Source: Melanocharis versteri | Taxonomy: Eukaryota; Chordata; Aves; Passeriformes; Melanocharitidae | Reading direction: 5' to 3' | DNA: 64,000 bases | Assembly: GCA_013397845.1 (NCBI GenBank) | Contig: VZTG01001451.1 | Span: forward strand, 620,001 to 684,000 | Part shown: positions 24,171 to 38,420 of the stretch, in pieces | How positions within the stretch are numbered: position 1 is the first letter of the stretch | Layout of the letters: each line of letters opens with the position of its first letter | Position numbers and translations under genes: made by a program | Notes under the pieces: model-generated | The model's input: only the letters and a program-made list of their open reading frames with translations | Databases searched by the model: none | Told to the model about the DNA's origin: nothing

Positions 24171-27100
24171 GGGAACTGTGCTAGCATTGCACAAGAACAG
24201 GCACTGATGCTGTAAGCAGCAGAGCAAGAAACTCACTCCCCTTGTAGGAGCAGACAGGGATGTGATTTTCTATGTGGTATCTGCCTCATTTTAGGATCCT
24301 ATACGTTCAATTCACTTTGAGCTATTTTATTCCAGCAGTGGGTGTCTCACAACTTGCCACACAGCTGTTGTCAATTAACAACAACGGGATATTATAGTAA
24401 AATGAACAGCCTATTAGTTCACATCCTGGTTTATTTTCACGCCTCCCTCTTGAGAAAACCAACAGGCAGCTGCACTGTGACTTTGAACTGGTCCCTATTC
24501 ATTTCCTACCGGGGTGTGCTTGGACACCAAAATGCATTATGCATGCACACCAGCTCAGAGGAGCCTCGTTCTTGCTTCAAGCCTGTAGAAATAATGCATT
24601 GGATCTGATGGTTATACAAATAGTAGTAATTATGCAGAAATCAGCCCATGTTCCCTTGGTAATGGCACCTCATTAATTTTGCTGAAACCTCCCTAAATTA
24701 TAGCAATGAATTCTGCTGTCAGGTTTGGGTTTGGGGGTTTTTTCGTTTGTTTGTTTTTCCCTTTCATAAGCAAATTGTGCCATAGAAAAGTAAGAAGGGG
24801 ACATTTCTGCTGGGTTGCAATGGATAAATTTCCCATCAGATAAAACAGTGGTGGTGAGAATAAGAGCTGTGATGTCTAGCACACACTAAAATTGTGCTTG
24901 CTAACCGCTGTAGAGAAAGTATTACTTTGACAAAAAAAAAATTCAAGAATTAGTTCCAGAAGTATCCGAGCCCAGTTTCCAATGGATTCCTATCTTGTAG
25001 GCAGTTGAATTGCATGAAGGGTGCAGCATGAACTCACCATGTCAGTAAACATGACAGAACACTCCAGGGAGAAAGAAATAACATTAATTTTGAGAAAAAC
25101 TGCTATTAGCCAGTTGGGGTTTTTCTTATTAGTAGTAGTAAATGCCAGATAATCTCCTTAAGAGACAACCTTTGACAGAGGAGAGGACCCTTCGCTTGAC
25201 CCTGTGCATTGTGCAGCTGAAAGTCAGCCATGAAATGCAGCTCACCAGAGGCCTTGAAGACAGACAGAGCAACCCTTGTCTCTTTACATGGATCCTCTGG
25301 CAAACGGTACAATCTGAGCTCAAGTTGAAGTGAGAAAAATGGGTGGAGTAAGAAAAAGAGTTGGAGTAAAAAAAATAGTGGAAATGCAGTGTCTTTGAGG
25401 TCTTCAGGAGTCTGGCAAGTCTGTTTAAAACTAAACAGCAAGTTTGAAAATTATTGAGAAGGGAGCTGATGGTGGACATATCTCTGCAGCAAAAGAGATT
25501 GAGCTTAGTTCTTTCAGGAGCCAGGCTAACAGAGATACACCTTCATTATTGTCACCTTTCACATCAAGTTTTCTTCACATTTTGTCACTGTGTCCTGTTG
25601 ATGGATGGGGTTGGTGGGCACCTGGCAGCCAGCCAAGGTAAGCCCAACACAATCACTTTTATGTTTACTCTTTTTCAAAAGTCCTTCTCTGACTATTTAC
25701 TCTGATAGTCTCCATATCCGATACTCCTTATTTTCTCTCTCTTCTGCTGAGGTGTTTCTTATGTGAATACATGATCACCCATATTTTTATTAAGCATTAG
25801 TTACTAATTTGCTTCCTTTTAATTCACCAGTTGTGCTACTTAATAATTTTATTTTGCTTTCAAAGTCCATATTCAGTCTTTACTAGTGCAACACATTATT
25901 CATTTAATTCTTGAGGTACACATAGTACTTCCAACAAATGCAACACTAGTCTTTCCTCTAACAAGCTTACAGCTCAAATGATAGATGATAGAAGAAGCCT
26001 GAGCTGGGGGCAATCACAGAATGATAAAACTTTCACAGTATACACTTGAGAATGAATTGACCACAGGATGTATATAGATCATCACGTCCTTGATGGCATG
26101 TAACCGTGTAATCAGTGTCCGATAATGGCTTCAAGACATCAAAGCAATGAGGTTTTAAAACAGCCTTCTTGTTAGAGTTGTGGGAACAACAAAATAAGTC
26201 ATCCTTAAACTGGAGCCTGGTGTGTTTCTGAAAAGGACTTTGAGATGGTTTGCCTGCAGCAGTGGGAGAGTGGATTTGTTTTTAATTTTACTTTTTCTCC
26301 ACAGTATTTTTTGTATTTGCTTGTTGTGAACAGGGAGGGAAAGGGGCTTTTTACAGTGTAGGTTTACAGAAGGTGAATGTCAAAGCTGCATGCATAAGGG
26401 AGAGCAATCAAAGCACAGCACCTTGGGAATGGATGAAAAACTGCCAGCACAAGATCTAGAGAGAAAGCACAGTCATTAAATGGCTTTCCACTACCTCGCC
26501 CACCTGCACCTGTGGTAGCTCCTGTCCATGCCTAAGAGGTGAAAGCACTTGGTCCATTGCACGAGAGATGGCCTTTGTGCATTAGACTGATCCCAGCAGG
26601 TCACAGACTAACCCAATGACAGCTGTCAATCTGCCTTCAGAGCGGACCGCACCTGGCACTGCTAATTTGCCAAACCACAGTAAGAAAAAGCATAAACTAT
26701 TTTCCAAATAAGCAGTTGTTCCAGCTTTTAGAGAGCAAATAAAGGCAGAGAGGAGAGGGAAGGTGGTCTGCAGGTCAGAAAGAGAAGCAGGGGTGCATGG
26801 CCAGAAAATGATGTCACAATTGACGGTGATCTGCTTTTAAAAAACAGTTCCTACTCCATCTGCACCAGTATATTTGATGATAAATGATACTGCTGGTAGA
26901 ATGGCTAGACATCTTAAGAAAAAATTAAAGGGTTTATTTAATTATATGGGGATAAAGCATTTGTGCAGGCAAAACATAATTAAATACCATGCTCTCTGCA
27001 GCCCTCAGAATGTTGCTGCAAGGTTAAGGTATTGTCTTTTTCCCTTGTGCACTGATTGCATTTTGCCTATGCACATGCACACACACATCCCCCTGAGTCT

Positions 27101-30100
27101 GTCAGCTTGCTGGATTTGCCACTTTTCTCCTGATTTGAAATAGTCTTTTCTTATTGGAAAAAATACTTTTGTACCACTGCCGATAGCTTCCCAAATACTG
27201 GTAATAGTCAGGGAGCAGTGACAGGGAATGGCTTATTCATCCTGTGTGTTTCTGTCACTGATCATACCTAGAGACTGAATCCTGTTTGAAATACAGATGA
27301 GTTTCCTGGCTGACTGTTTGCCTAGAAAAACAGATATCTGAATGAGAAAGGCTGAAAGGGAACCTGCGGTTTAACTGTAGTCTTTAAATTTTTTATTGGA
27401 TTTTAACTAGGAAAGATTTTTCTGTGGTGCTACATGGCAGAGAAGTCCAGGAGTTTCTTCCCAGCACCTGCTTGATGGCTTTGGAGCCCCATATCCCAGG
27501 AGCCAGGCTGTATGGAGTCTGCTTTCTCCCTGTTTTCTGCCACACCCGACCTAACACGACTGAGTGTTTCATCGTCTGTCACTCCACAGAAGCCAGGCAA
27601 CACTGTTTTGTTGGAGTTTTTAAAGCACCTTTAAGTGCTTTGGCACATAATTATTTCTACAAAAACTCTCCTCAGCTTCTCCATTCTATGCCTACTTCAC
27701 TCTCCTCTTCAAGTCGCCTTTTGCTGCATGGGTGCTGAAACTCTGACAGGGAAAAGGGCACCTGCTGTTCCTGCAATCGCTGTCTACCACCCTGTCCCTG
27801 CCTACCCAGGGACTCTTGTCAGCTTATTATGTTGTCCAGTGGGGGGCAAGAATGGCCTTTGGTCAGCACCTAGCATGCAGGGACCTTTCTCTGTGCAAGC
27901 ACTTCTGAGCACAACAGCAACACAAACATATTGACAAAACAGTACTTGAAATAGAAACAGGACTCTGCCACAAACAGTCTCGAGAGCTCCTTTCCCCTCT
28001 CTGCTGTTGTGAGGAGTTTGATCTCTCTCTGTGCATCGCCTTCACCAAATGTCTTTCACAGCACACTCAGAGGGTTCTGGGTAATTTCAAGAGTTTCAAG
28101 AGCATTCCTCCTATGTTTTGAATGCAGATGTAATAGCAACATCTCCTTGATTTTCTTGAAGAGTTTTGTTAATGCATTTCATAGCGATATGACTTGCTCT
28201 CTGTTTCATATTTCTAAGTGTCTTTCTGGCAATAAAGATGTATCTTCCCTCATGAGAGAGTGGAGAGTGTTTACTCCTCAGCTCTTTGGATCTGCTTCAC
28301 CTTATTCCATCTCTTTCAGGATAAGCCATTGATCAGGGTTGGAGAAATATAGTACATTAAACTTTCTGAAACAAGGCAGGAGCAAAAAAATCTGGGGTGT
28401 GATGGTCCAAGCATGGCGTGACAAAACACCTGTGCCATATCTTGGTGATGAAAAGAAGGATTCACCAGTCACCACTGCTGAGGCCTTTAGAGACACTTCT
28501 CACTCAGATCTGGAGTTGGCATCCACAACCTATTTCCCACAAAATCACTAGTGGTTACACGCATGGCAAACTATAGCATATGCCTCTTAATTCTTGAGAA
28601 AAAGTACTCAAAATCCCTTACGTAGGGATATAACTAACGATCCAAACTCCCTGAAGGGAGGGAGAAATGGGGTAAAATGCAGCATGGATGAGGAAGCAAG
28701 AGGACCAGATGGGACAGCCCCCCTGCCAGCTAGACACGTGATCAGTGAAAGGGTCTGCAGAACACGTGCTACACCATTTCCTGAGCATCAAGCATCACCT
28801 TGCTGTTGACCAGATATTTTGGCAGTCAATTCTGTGGGGAGGTTTTGTCCTGAAAACTGTTTACTCATTCCTCTATGTCTGGAATAAAAGCAGAGAGCCC
28901 GAGGAAATGTTCATCCTCACGGGTTCAAAGGTCTTCACGTAAAACGTGGCTGGAGGTGCCATCAAAGTTCTTCTTGTCCAGCCTTTGTCTGGTGATCCAG
29001 CTTCCCTCTTGCCACTCCAGTCTCCTCTTCATTTCAGTCACCTAGAATAGTTAATGCATTATTCCTTCATGTTCGTATACAGATAGTGGCCCAGAAAGTG
29101 TAGTCACTATAATAGCTTAGATTTGGTTCCAGCTCAGCTTTGTCTCAAAAATAATTAAGGTTTCAGATTAAGCCAAGCTTAGCCTTTGTCCTGAGTATGG
29201 ACTTCAGACCAACCCAAGTTACATGTAAGCTCTTTGTAAGGCTGGTTTTGAACTTTCCGATAAGAAAAAGGCCCCTTTGGACACAGACCCGTGTCACTGC
29301 ATCTGCCTCGATGTGAACGGAAATGATCGCTAATCTCTTGAATCTAAAACATATTTTTTGCTTCTTAGACTTAAAAACTATGGAAAAAAGGATCTGTTGA
29401 TAGCTGCTGTTAGGCAAGAAAAGATCAAAATGTGCTAAAACAGAGTTTCTTTAGCAGTCTGCCAGAGCTTTCAATTTTTTTCACCTAGTAAAAATTTGGG
29501 ATAGTAGCAAAGACTGATTCACACTATTACTCTAGGCAATTAAGGAATTTTTATAATGTTTTGCCACTTCTTCAAGTATCTTAAGCCATATGTAATTCAC
29601 TGTAGTTCTAACATCTGCCATTTCGTTGGGAATACTTCACTTGTCAGAAATTAAAATGCATTACTACTAATGAGATATTCTGATTTCAGATTGTCATTTC
29701 CGATTCTAAATATAAAAGTAATTACCAGCACATATGACTCCCCACAAATGAACAATTTTACCATCATTCCCAGAAGTAACATCAATATTTTTGTTGCTTC
29801 TTGTAAAAGAAAAGCCTTTACCATAATGACACTCTGATGGTCAAGTGGAAGATATTACATAGATACAAAGGAATGAAATAATTGCATCAATGATTTAGCA
29901 ACATTTTCTACCTAAAAGAGAAAGAAATAAATACAAAAAGACAGTTATTTAAGTTCTTATGTACAGTCATATAAGGCAGCTTTTGGTTTTGAATCTAAAT
30001 GCATGGAAAAAAAACCCTAAAAGTAGAGTCTCTGAAAACTGAGTATCAGCTTAATCTCTGAAAACTGCAGCAACAGCAGGCAGTGAAGTTTGTGCTACTT

Positions 30101-32303
30101 GTAGATCTCAATAAATGAAATGTCCTTTCTTTTCATCATACCGATATCTCACTTTGCAAACTATATATGTGAGACTTTTTAGAATACAAGCAGCAGATTC
30201 ATAAACGAGCTGGATTTCAGGGATAATTTTGCCAAATGCAAACCTCATATCCCTCTCCTGCAGCACTTTTCCTTTTTCAGCAGACACCCTGAAGTAGGCA
30301 AAAGTTTCTGTTGGCATCATCATCCATCTTTCTATTTGGCTCTCTCAACCTTTTATGCTCTATATTGGATATCCTGTATTTGGTATAGAGTATAAGATGT
30401 CTCAGAAGGGAGTCAACAAGTAAGCAGACATACATAGATTCTCCCTGCATCTAGCACTCATAGTTGGAATTATCTAAATAATTGCTGCATTTACACAACC
30501 TGTTCCTATTCTGTAACTTAATTCCTCTGCACATCTGTACATTATAACACACCTCTGTATAGCACCTTCAATGTTTTACAAGTTCTGTTTTCAGATGAGT
30601 AAGTGTATTGATAATGGCGATTAAATAAATAAGAATATTTCTTTACTACTTACTGCTTGGTACTGAGAAACTGTATTTTGAACAAACTGTTCTGGTTTAT
30701 TCTAATAGGAAAACATTTCAGAATAAAGCACTCTACTGGATATCTGATTAGATCAATATTCAGACAGACACTAACAACATCCCCTTTTCCATTTCATGCC
30801 CATTTGAAAGACAGGAGAAGTTGGCGGATTTTTGCCCAAACTCTTCTCCTTTTCCTGAGGATAAGACCATGTGAGGAGATTAAGAGAGAAAGGATTTTCT
30901 TGGATCATCAGATCTAGTTCTCTGTTATCTCTATTAGCCATGTCACACACATTTTCCCATAAAGAGACAAGTATCTAAGTTTATTTTTTACTCATATCAG
31001 TGACCATCTACTGGTTAGGAGCATTGGGCTCATTTCCACTTGGAAATTATTCTTGTCCTTGTTTATTTCCATTTGTTCTTGTATCAGCATTTAGGTCAGT
31101 TAAATGCAGTGAGGTCCTTTGGTGAGCTGTCAGAAAATGGGGTTTCCTTTCTTTTGATCCTCCTCTCCTTCTTACCCTTGCTCCTGCTCCTCCTCAGAAA
31201 GGACAAATCATCACAGCCATGTGCTGTGTTGTGGGTGGGACCTTACCAGTGGTTCACAGAGGGTAAATAAGACTTTTCCAGTGTCTGCTGAAAGTACTCT
31301 GCCTGATCCAGCCACAGGCCCCTTGTTGTCCTTCCCACAGCTGCCTCTCAACCTGCTCACCCTGCAGCTGCTTAGAATAACAAAGTCTTCTTCCTTCTTC
31401 CTTTGTTTCCAGATGATGAACTCCAGCTTACAGCAGGAATTTTAGCTACTTAGCGACCTTGTAATTTTGATTTCTGTAATGTCATTATTTCTTTATTATG
31501 TCAAGATTTAAGGTCCTCCTTTTGCTCCTGTACTGTTCCTCCCTCCCAGCTGTTACCACCAAGAACTCATCAGCATGTTTCTATGTTTTCTGCCAAACTC
31601 TAAGATATTTCTGAGTCCCATATCCAGTACCCAAGGAATTCAGTTCTTCTTTTTTCTACCACTGATTAGTTCCCCTCACCCCCCGCAATCTGCTTATCAG
31701 ACATTTCCTTAGTTATCATATACAAATTAACACACGAAACTCCAGCTCTATTAATAATTTCCAGTGAGGAAATGTTTAACCTAAGTCCAGGCAGATTGGA
31801 GCTATTTCACTCCCCTTTTATCAAAAATTAATTGAACAATGAGGGATAAGTATTAAGTTAGACTGACGCAATCTACTGTCAGGAGATGGCAAATCTATGT
31901 TGTGCTTTACAGCACTCTCCATCTAGTTCATTGCCTTTAATTATTCTTTTAGAATTATGGGATGAATATTGCCTATGTTTCTAGTGTGACTGAGTTCAAC
32001 ATTTTGAATTCAAATTTGTTTATGGGAATTGGCATACTTTATCATCAAGTTAAGAATTACTGGGTTCACTTGAAAATACAGTAATGTTTAATTGTTTTTA
32101 AGGCTATCTTTCTGTGATGTTATATGTCTATTTGGGCACCTATTATGCTCAATAAACTTCTATTTGCTTTAAAGTACATTGCAAAGTCTAAATGAGTGCC
32201 ATTTTTCTGCAGTCATAACCTTCCTGATTTTCAAATTGTCTTTTTTTGTTGTTGATTTGCTCTTTCATTTTTATCTGATCAGTCTAAAGAATGCCTGTTT
32301 CTC

Positions 32304-32355
32304 TATACAGAGAAATATACAGAGAAATATATAAAAAGAGAAATATACAGAGAAG
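32304..32355 (+). repeat. Short A-rich tandem repeat (ATACAGAGAAAT units)
   Basis: Three copies of an ATACAGAGAAAT-type 12-mer occur, one of them after an ATATAAAAAG interruption. Confidence 0.75.
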
Positions 32356-32965
32356 ATCCAGGAAAATTGTGCCTCACTGTTTTTTCCATGGTTCTTCATT
32401 CTACATCTGAAAAGGGAGTTTCCTCATTCATATTGCAATTCTTAAAATGTTTTTAACTTGGAGAAGTACTCAAATATTAATCTACTCAAATGCATTCACA
32501 CAGATATAAAAAGCAAGCACAGATATAAACACTAGGGAAAAAAACACAGCCAAAGATGTGTGTGAATTAATTGCGAATCAGACAGTACAATAGCACATTT
32601 GTTTTGTTAAAACTAGCACCAAAAGCCTTTCTCATTGCCATTCTTACAAGTGTCTCTATAATCACCTGAAGCGTTTAGCTTCACACGTCAGAGAACTAGA
32701 GGATTTGACCTAGTTGCTAGATTTAAGAGAAACAAGACACACAAAGGAAGAAGCTGGAGATTTTCAAGACAAGATGTTGCCAGGGTTACAGGAATTTGCT
32801 CACGCAATCCTCTCCACCACACTTGAACTATTCCAGAACTGCTTCATGGGCCTGCACTCTGAAATAAGTGCATACACCAAGGTCTTGAGAATGTCATTTA
32901 TAGACAAGGAAAAACACAAGATGCTGTGTTCAACACTGGTTTCAGCTCATTTTGTTCCTTATTCG

Positions 32966-32982
32966 TAAAAAAAAAAAAAAAA
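32966..32982 (+). repeat. Oligo(A) tract, 17 A
   Basis: An uninterrupted A run directly follows an 84-codon open frame (32714-32968), whose stop is formed by TAA at the start of the run. No family or target-site duplication is recognisable. Confidence 0.9.
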
Positions 32983-35900
32983 AGAATGAGGTGATCTTGG
33001 TTTGAGGGAGCTATTTGGGTGGTCAGTTTTGGTGCTATTTCCAGAATGACATCATTTGAGCAGAGTCTTAATATTTCATACTGCTTTTCATGGTAGTACT
33101 GAAGAGTTTCAGAAAAGTAAACCTACTTACCTATTTTTAAATGTGTATTCATTCATATTTCACCATATCAGCATCCAATCAAAATAAAATATTTGTTATA
33201 AAAGAGTACACTGTAAAACTGCTTCAGAGAAAGACAAATGCTAAGATTTGAACCACGTGAACCAGGAGCTTCCCTGGCCCTGCCTGGGCTCACACCATGG
33301 GTCCCTGTCCCCTGTGGCATCCCTTGCCACTCAGCATCCTGGTCATTGTCACATCCCAGTCCTGCCTGGCCCTGCATCTTGTGTGAGCCTCAGACTCACA
33401 TTGCAGCAGTGTCTCTGCTGCTGCCAGATGGATTCTGGACATGACTCACTACCTTTCTTCCTCTGGGACTGTTAGTGGATCCTGCCACTGTCACCAAGCC
33501 ACCCCTGCTCAGACCCTATGGGATAGTGCCCATGGCAGAGGGCAAACCAAACCCGAGCTCCAAAGGCACCAAGGGCTGACAACTCTGCAAAGAAAGCTCA
33601 GGTCCTGTGGGACCTGTGATGAGAATGAGTCTTCCTCTCTCTTTGGTTCTTCTGAACAGCTGTGACTTTCCAGCTGGGGATCAGTGCAACGGGCACAGTC
33701 TGTCTGCAGCCTGGTACAGCTCTTCTGTTGGACTGTCCTTTGAGCAGGAAGAATTATGGTAATATATGCAGTGATTAGCCTTGCAAGCCAGTGGAGAGGG
33801 TTATTCTGCCTGGGAAGGTGCTTCTTTTGCTGTATTACAACCACCACACATAGCAGCTACCAATTGTGCCTCTGAGCTTCCACGAGCATCTACAGAGCCC
33901 AGGAGAAGCCAGCAGTACGTGAAGCTTGATTTCATCTCAGAAATATCCAAGTAGGTCTCTGGATGATGATTGTCACAGATTCTTAGCACACCACAGGGTA
34001 TAAGAAACTAACCTCAGTTTCCATGGGTGCCCTACAAAGCATCCCTTTTCCTCAGATTGTGCTTCTAGTTCTAGTCTTTGCTTTGTTTTTCATGGCCAGT
34101 CACTAATTATCCCACTGATTGATGCAGAAGCCTGTGAGAACAGGTTGCTTTTAGTATCAAGCAACTTTTTAAAAAGATTCTTCATTAAGGAAAGCCAGAG
34201 ATGTGGTTTGTCTGAGGCCCATATGGACAGAACCAAAAGACCTGTTAGACCCACTAGTAAGGTTCAGACCAGAATGATCTCATGTGTGTATTTTCATCAA
34301 GAAAATGCACCTCAGCAAAGGGTTAACATTGCTTGAGCATGTCTTAGCTGGGTTTTTGTGAGGACACTTAGTGCACTTCCTAGCACACCTTAAGCTTTGA
34401 AGGACTCACACAGAAAGGGGGCAGGAACGGGTTCAGCCTGCTACAGGCACTCTGTCATTGTGACTGTATTGTGGTGTTACACAAAAGTAATCCCAACAGT
34501 CCCGGTGCTGTTCAGGCATGTACATCCAAATGAAATGCAGAGTTCAGAACAGAGGCATTACACGTTTCCTTGCATCATGGCACACAGCCCAGCCCAGCTG
34601 CCTTTTGCACAACCTGGCCCCACAGCCTCTGGATTCCTGACTCCACAAGCCACTCCTCGTGCTCAGCAGCAGAGCAGAAGGGCAGAAGGCAAGCTGTGCG
34701 TTCACCACCTGCCCCTAAAGGCAGCTCTCCTGGTTCCTGGCTCTCGTAGGGCATAGAGGAGGGTTTCTGAATCCCTGGAGGAGGAGGAGGAGGAGATGAG
34801 GTCAAAGATTATGCTGGAGTGAAGAGCTGGGGCAGGAGAACTCACTGTATGACCTTGAACTGCAGTGTTCACTGTGGAGACACATCACAGGCTCGTCACC
34901 TCTCCTTTGTTCCTGTTCAAGATGAGCACTCAATGTTCCAATTCTCTCCTAATCAGCATCACCCTTTGTGAGCAACACAGAAAGTTTCCCATTTTCAAGA
35001 TACATCAAAATAATGCCTTGATTGAACCTCCTCCCTGTAGAGAAGTAGAGGGAGAAAGACCTTCCATCTCTGCCCCTGTACTAGGAGCTCTTTAGTGCAG
35101 CCTTATCAACAATACTCAGAAAAAAATCTAGCTCACTGCCTTCAGAACTGAAAAACAGGACAATCAGGAATAGCATAAAATCTATGCTGTCAGCGCTTTA
35201 AAAGCCCTTTAACGGACAGCTCTTAAACCCAGCATCAGAACAGAGGCATGTCCAGGCAGAGAATGACTTAAGATGCAGTGTGACAAGGTTACAAAACCTA
35301 GGCCCCTTCATCTCATTTGTTCTGAAGTTTATCCCCATAGTCTTGGACTCACTAAGTAACTGCAAACACTTGCTGAAGACAGATTGTCTTCCTAAAATGA
35401 GGGTCTAGTACTGTGTGACACTTAGCACTGGCAGAACCACAGCTAAAATACCCCAGCTGGATAGAGACAATATATGTCTCTAAGATAATAGATATATTTT
35501 TGCAAGCAGTTGCTATTGGAAGTCTTGAAAATCATGCAATATGGTTACTTAAATGCTTGGCTTAGCTACTGAAAAGAGACAACTTCAGATATAAAAAGAC
35601 AGTATCAGTTTGTGGAAACTTTATTCCATGGTCTGATGGTCTTTGAGGCAGCATAAGAGAACCTGTGCACAAAACAAGAAAACAGGCAAGAAAGCAGTGA
35701 TCCTGACAAATGGCATAGCCATTTATTCTAATTAACTAAATTTAATTACTGGAGTCAGACAAACTGTCTTTCTACAACCAGCCAACAAAATCAATACCAA
35801 GGATTAGTCATAGCAAATTTAGTAGTGCTGCCTGTTAGGAAAGTGGCTGGACATTTCTTATTAGAAGACCTCCTTTTGAGCTAAATATTCCTTGCACAGC

Positions 35901-36547
35901 TTCATCTATCTGAACTGAAATTGTCCATATGTGATACCTAATTTTGACTAATTTTTTCCAGAAAATTTTAGCAAGAATAGTATAACCATTTCCAAGAATC
36001 AGAGCAGTGAACAGGATACTGCTTAGCCATGGAACTTCCAGGACCTTTACTTCCACCTTCTTACTCTTTGTTTCAGAGGAGGGACTTAAAATGCAGTAGA
36101 AAGTGGAAGCTAGCATCAGGAACTGGAGCTGTGCTTCCCATAGGGTCTAGCTAAACTCAGCTAAGCTTCACAGCCCTCAGACGCTCCACAGAAGCTCTGG
36201 AGTGTTTGACAGCTGAAATGCCCAGAGGTGCAGCCCTCCATGAGCACAGTGCACCCATTTCCCTCCCTGACACAATCCAGAAAACCTCTCAACATGCAGG
36301 AGCACTGGGAAACTCCCCTAAACAGCTGCTGTGAGTCATTTAGGATCTACCTGGGATAAACAAAGAATTTGTTTTAATTGTACCTTAGGTGGCACTCAAG
36401 CAACCCGAGGGAGGGACCAGCTCTTTATGAATAAGGGATGCAAATCAAAATAACAAGAAATAAAAAGGTGGCCAGGTAGAGCAGACTCAGACCTAGGCCT
36501 GGGACAGGAAGAAGAGGAGGCTGGGGCAGAGGAGCCAAAGGACCAAA

Positions 36548-37300
36548 AGCTCAAGGACTGGGCCCATGGGAACCTCATGAGGTTCAACAGGGCCAAGTGC
36601 AAGGTGCTGCACCTGCGTCAGGGGAATCACCAGTATCCAAAGAAAAGCTGGACATGAGCTGGCAAAGTGCAATTGCAGCCCAGAAAGCCACCTGTACCCC
36701 GGGCTGCACCAAAAACAGTGCGACCAGCAGGGCAAGGGAGGGGCTTCTGGCCCCCTACTCTGCTCCCATGAGACGCTACATGGAACACTGCATCCAGCCC
36801 TGGGGTCCCTGATGTAGGAAGGACTTCAGCTTGCCAGAGTGAGTCCAGAGGAGGCCATGGAAATGATCAGAGGGCTGGAGCCTCTCCCGTGAAGACAAGC
36901 TGAGGGAGTTGGGGTTGTTCAGCCTGGAGGGAGGGCTCTGGGGTGACATTATAGCATCTTCCTAAAGGGGAAGGTACCTAAAGGGGGCTACAAGAGAGCT
37001 GGGGAGGAACTTTTTACAAGGACATGTAGTGATAGGACAAGGAGTAATGGCTTTAAACCGAATGAGGGGAGGTTTTGATTAGACATCAGGAAGAAATTCT
37101 TGACTGTGAAGGTGGTGATGCACTGGAACAGGTTGGCCAGAGAGATGGTGGGTGCCCCATCCCTGGAAACATTCAAGGTCAGGCTGAACAGGGCTCTGAG
37201 CAACCTGATTTAGTTGAAGATGTCCCTGCTCACTGCAAAGGGGTTTGGTCTAGATGACCTTTAAAGGTCCCTCTTAACTCAAACCATTCTATGACTTTAT
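36548..37300 (+). mobile_element. CR1 LINE 3' portion with intact 3' end
   Basis: The element starts at the CR1 phrase AACCTCATGAGGTTCAACA and continues through AAGTGCAAGGTGCTGCACCTG. It carries the end of ORF2 (CAGAAAGCCACCTGTACCC... CATGGAACACTGCATCCAG; GTTGGGGTTGTTCAGCCTGGAGG). It ends in the 3' UTR (CACTGGAACAGGTTGGCCAGAG, GTCTAGATGACCTTTAAAGG, CCATTCTATGAC). A small internal deletion follows the first 80 bases and another follows CAGCCTGGAGG. Frameshifts and stops make ORF2 non-functional. Confidence 0.93.
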
Positions 37301-38381
37301 GTTGAGACAAGCACCCAAGAGGTGACTCAAGTCCATATTCTGTGGAGGCTCTCACACATATCAGTGTCCTCTCCAAGGTGGTTTCCATGTGGACAAAATT
37401 CTCTGGGTGAAAGCCAGACAGAAACTTCAAAGCAGTCCAAGAGGTTCCTCAGTGCAATGAGGAATGCCAGGACAAGGGGAAGAATGGGGCCTGGAAAGAA
37501 GCAGAGGATATGGCACATCACTAGGCAGGAGAAAATACTGCTGTGAGTGACAGAAAAAAGATGACTATTTACTATAAAAGCAAAATTCTAATCAATACGT
37601 ATTAAAATGTCAGTAAGGCAAAATAAACACATTAATTGTTATTAATCCTCTTCTCTTCTAGCATGTGTGCTGGCTATTCCTGGCCCACAACAGAAGAGGC
37701 AACCAAGCTTTATCCAACCAGGCAACAAAGCCATCAATAACCCTGTCACCACTACACCTAAGGGAATTCTCTCCTAACCCATTTAAGTCCTGGTGAGTTT
37801 AGGAGTAGTTGTCAGAGCAGATCTTGATGATCTTTCTAATAATCTTTTCAGGCCACTGGGGAAGAAATAATAATCAACATTTTATTATCTAACCTGCTGT
37901 GGGTATGAGCTTGGTTTTTTTCATTTCCTATTTGAGAAATCCAGCCTTTCAAGGACTGTCTATAAAATCTTTCTACCCATTTCCTTGGGTGAGGCCTTCA
38001 GAGGGGAATATAACCATGATCATACATGTCTACAGAAATTACTGCTGAACCATTTTTTATCACTTCCCCACTGGAGAGGAACACTTCTCCATCCAAATGA
38101 GGAAAACTGATTAAAGTTCTTCTTAATCAGTCCTGTACCAGCTGCTACATTGATTTAATATTCACTAGAAGACAATTTAACCTGCTCCAGCTTACTTTAC
38201 CCTGAGGTGGACAAAAAGACTCATATTTGCTCCACCTGGGGGAGCAATCACCTCTGAAATCATCACAGGTATTCCAGCAGGAATGATCTATCTCCAGCCT
38301 CAACTTATGGTGTGCAAATTCTTAACACAAGTTTATGTCCCAGAGCATCTGTTTGCTGTCAAACTTTAGTCCTAGTAATAC

Positions 38382-38420
38382 CAAAAAAAAAAAAAAAAAA
38401 GGAAAAAAAAAGAAAAAAGA
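38382..38420 (+). repeat. Oligo(A) and A-rich tract
   Basis: About eighteen A residues are followed by GGAAAAAAAAAGAAAAAAG and short GA repeats. This is simple sequence. Confidence 0.9.

Larger units (their letters stand above)
24171..36547. other. Intergenic, 12 kb, no gene recognised
   Basis: Mostly AT-rich. The GC-richer parts are about 27420-27900, 33240-33680 and 34560-34760. None contains a recognisable domain, splice-bounded exon or repeat family. The tandem repeat at 32304 and oligo(A) at 32966 are listed separately. Confidence 0.6.

Noticed and set aside
25980..26130. Possible further CR1 or SINE tail (AATCACAGAATGATAAAA)
   Set aside because: Only the first few bases resemble a CR1 tail. 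The following sequence does not continue the match.
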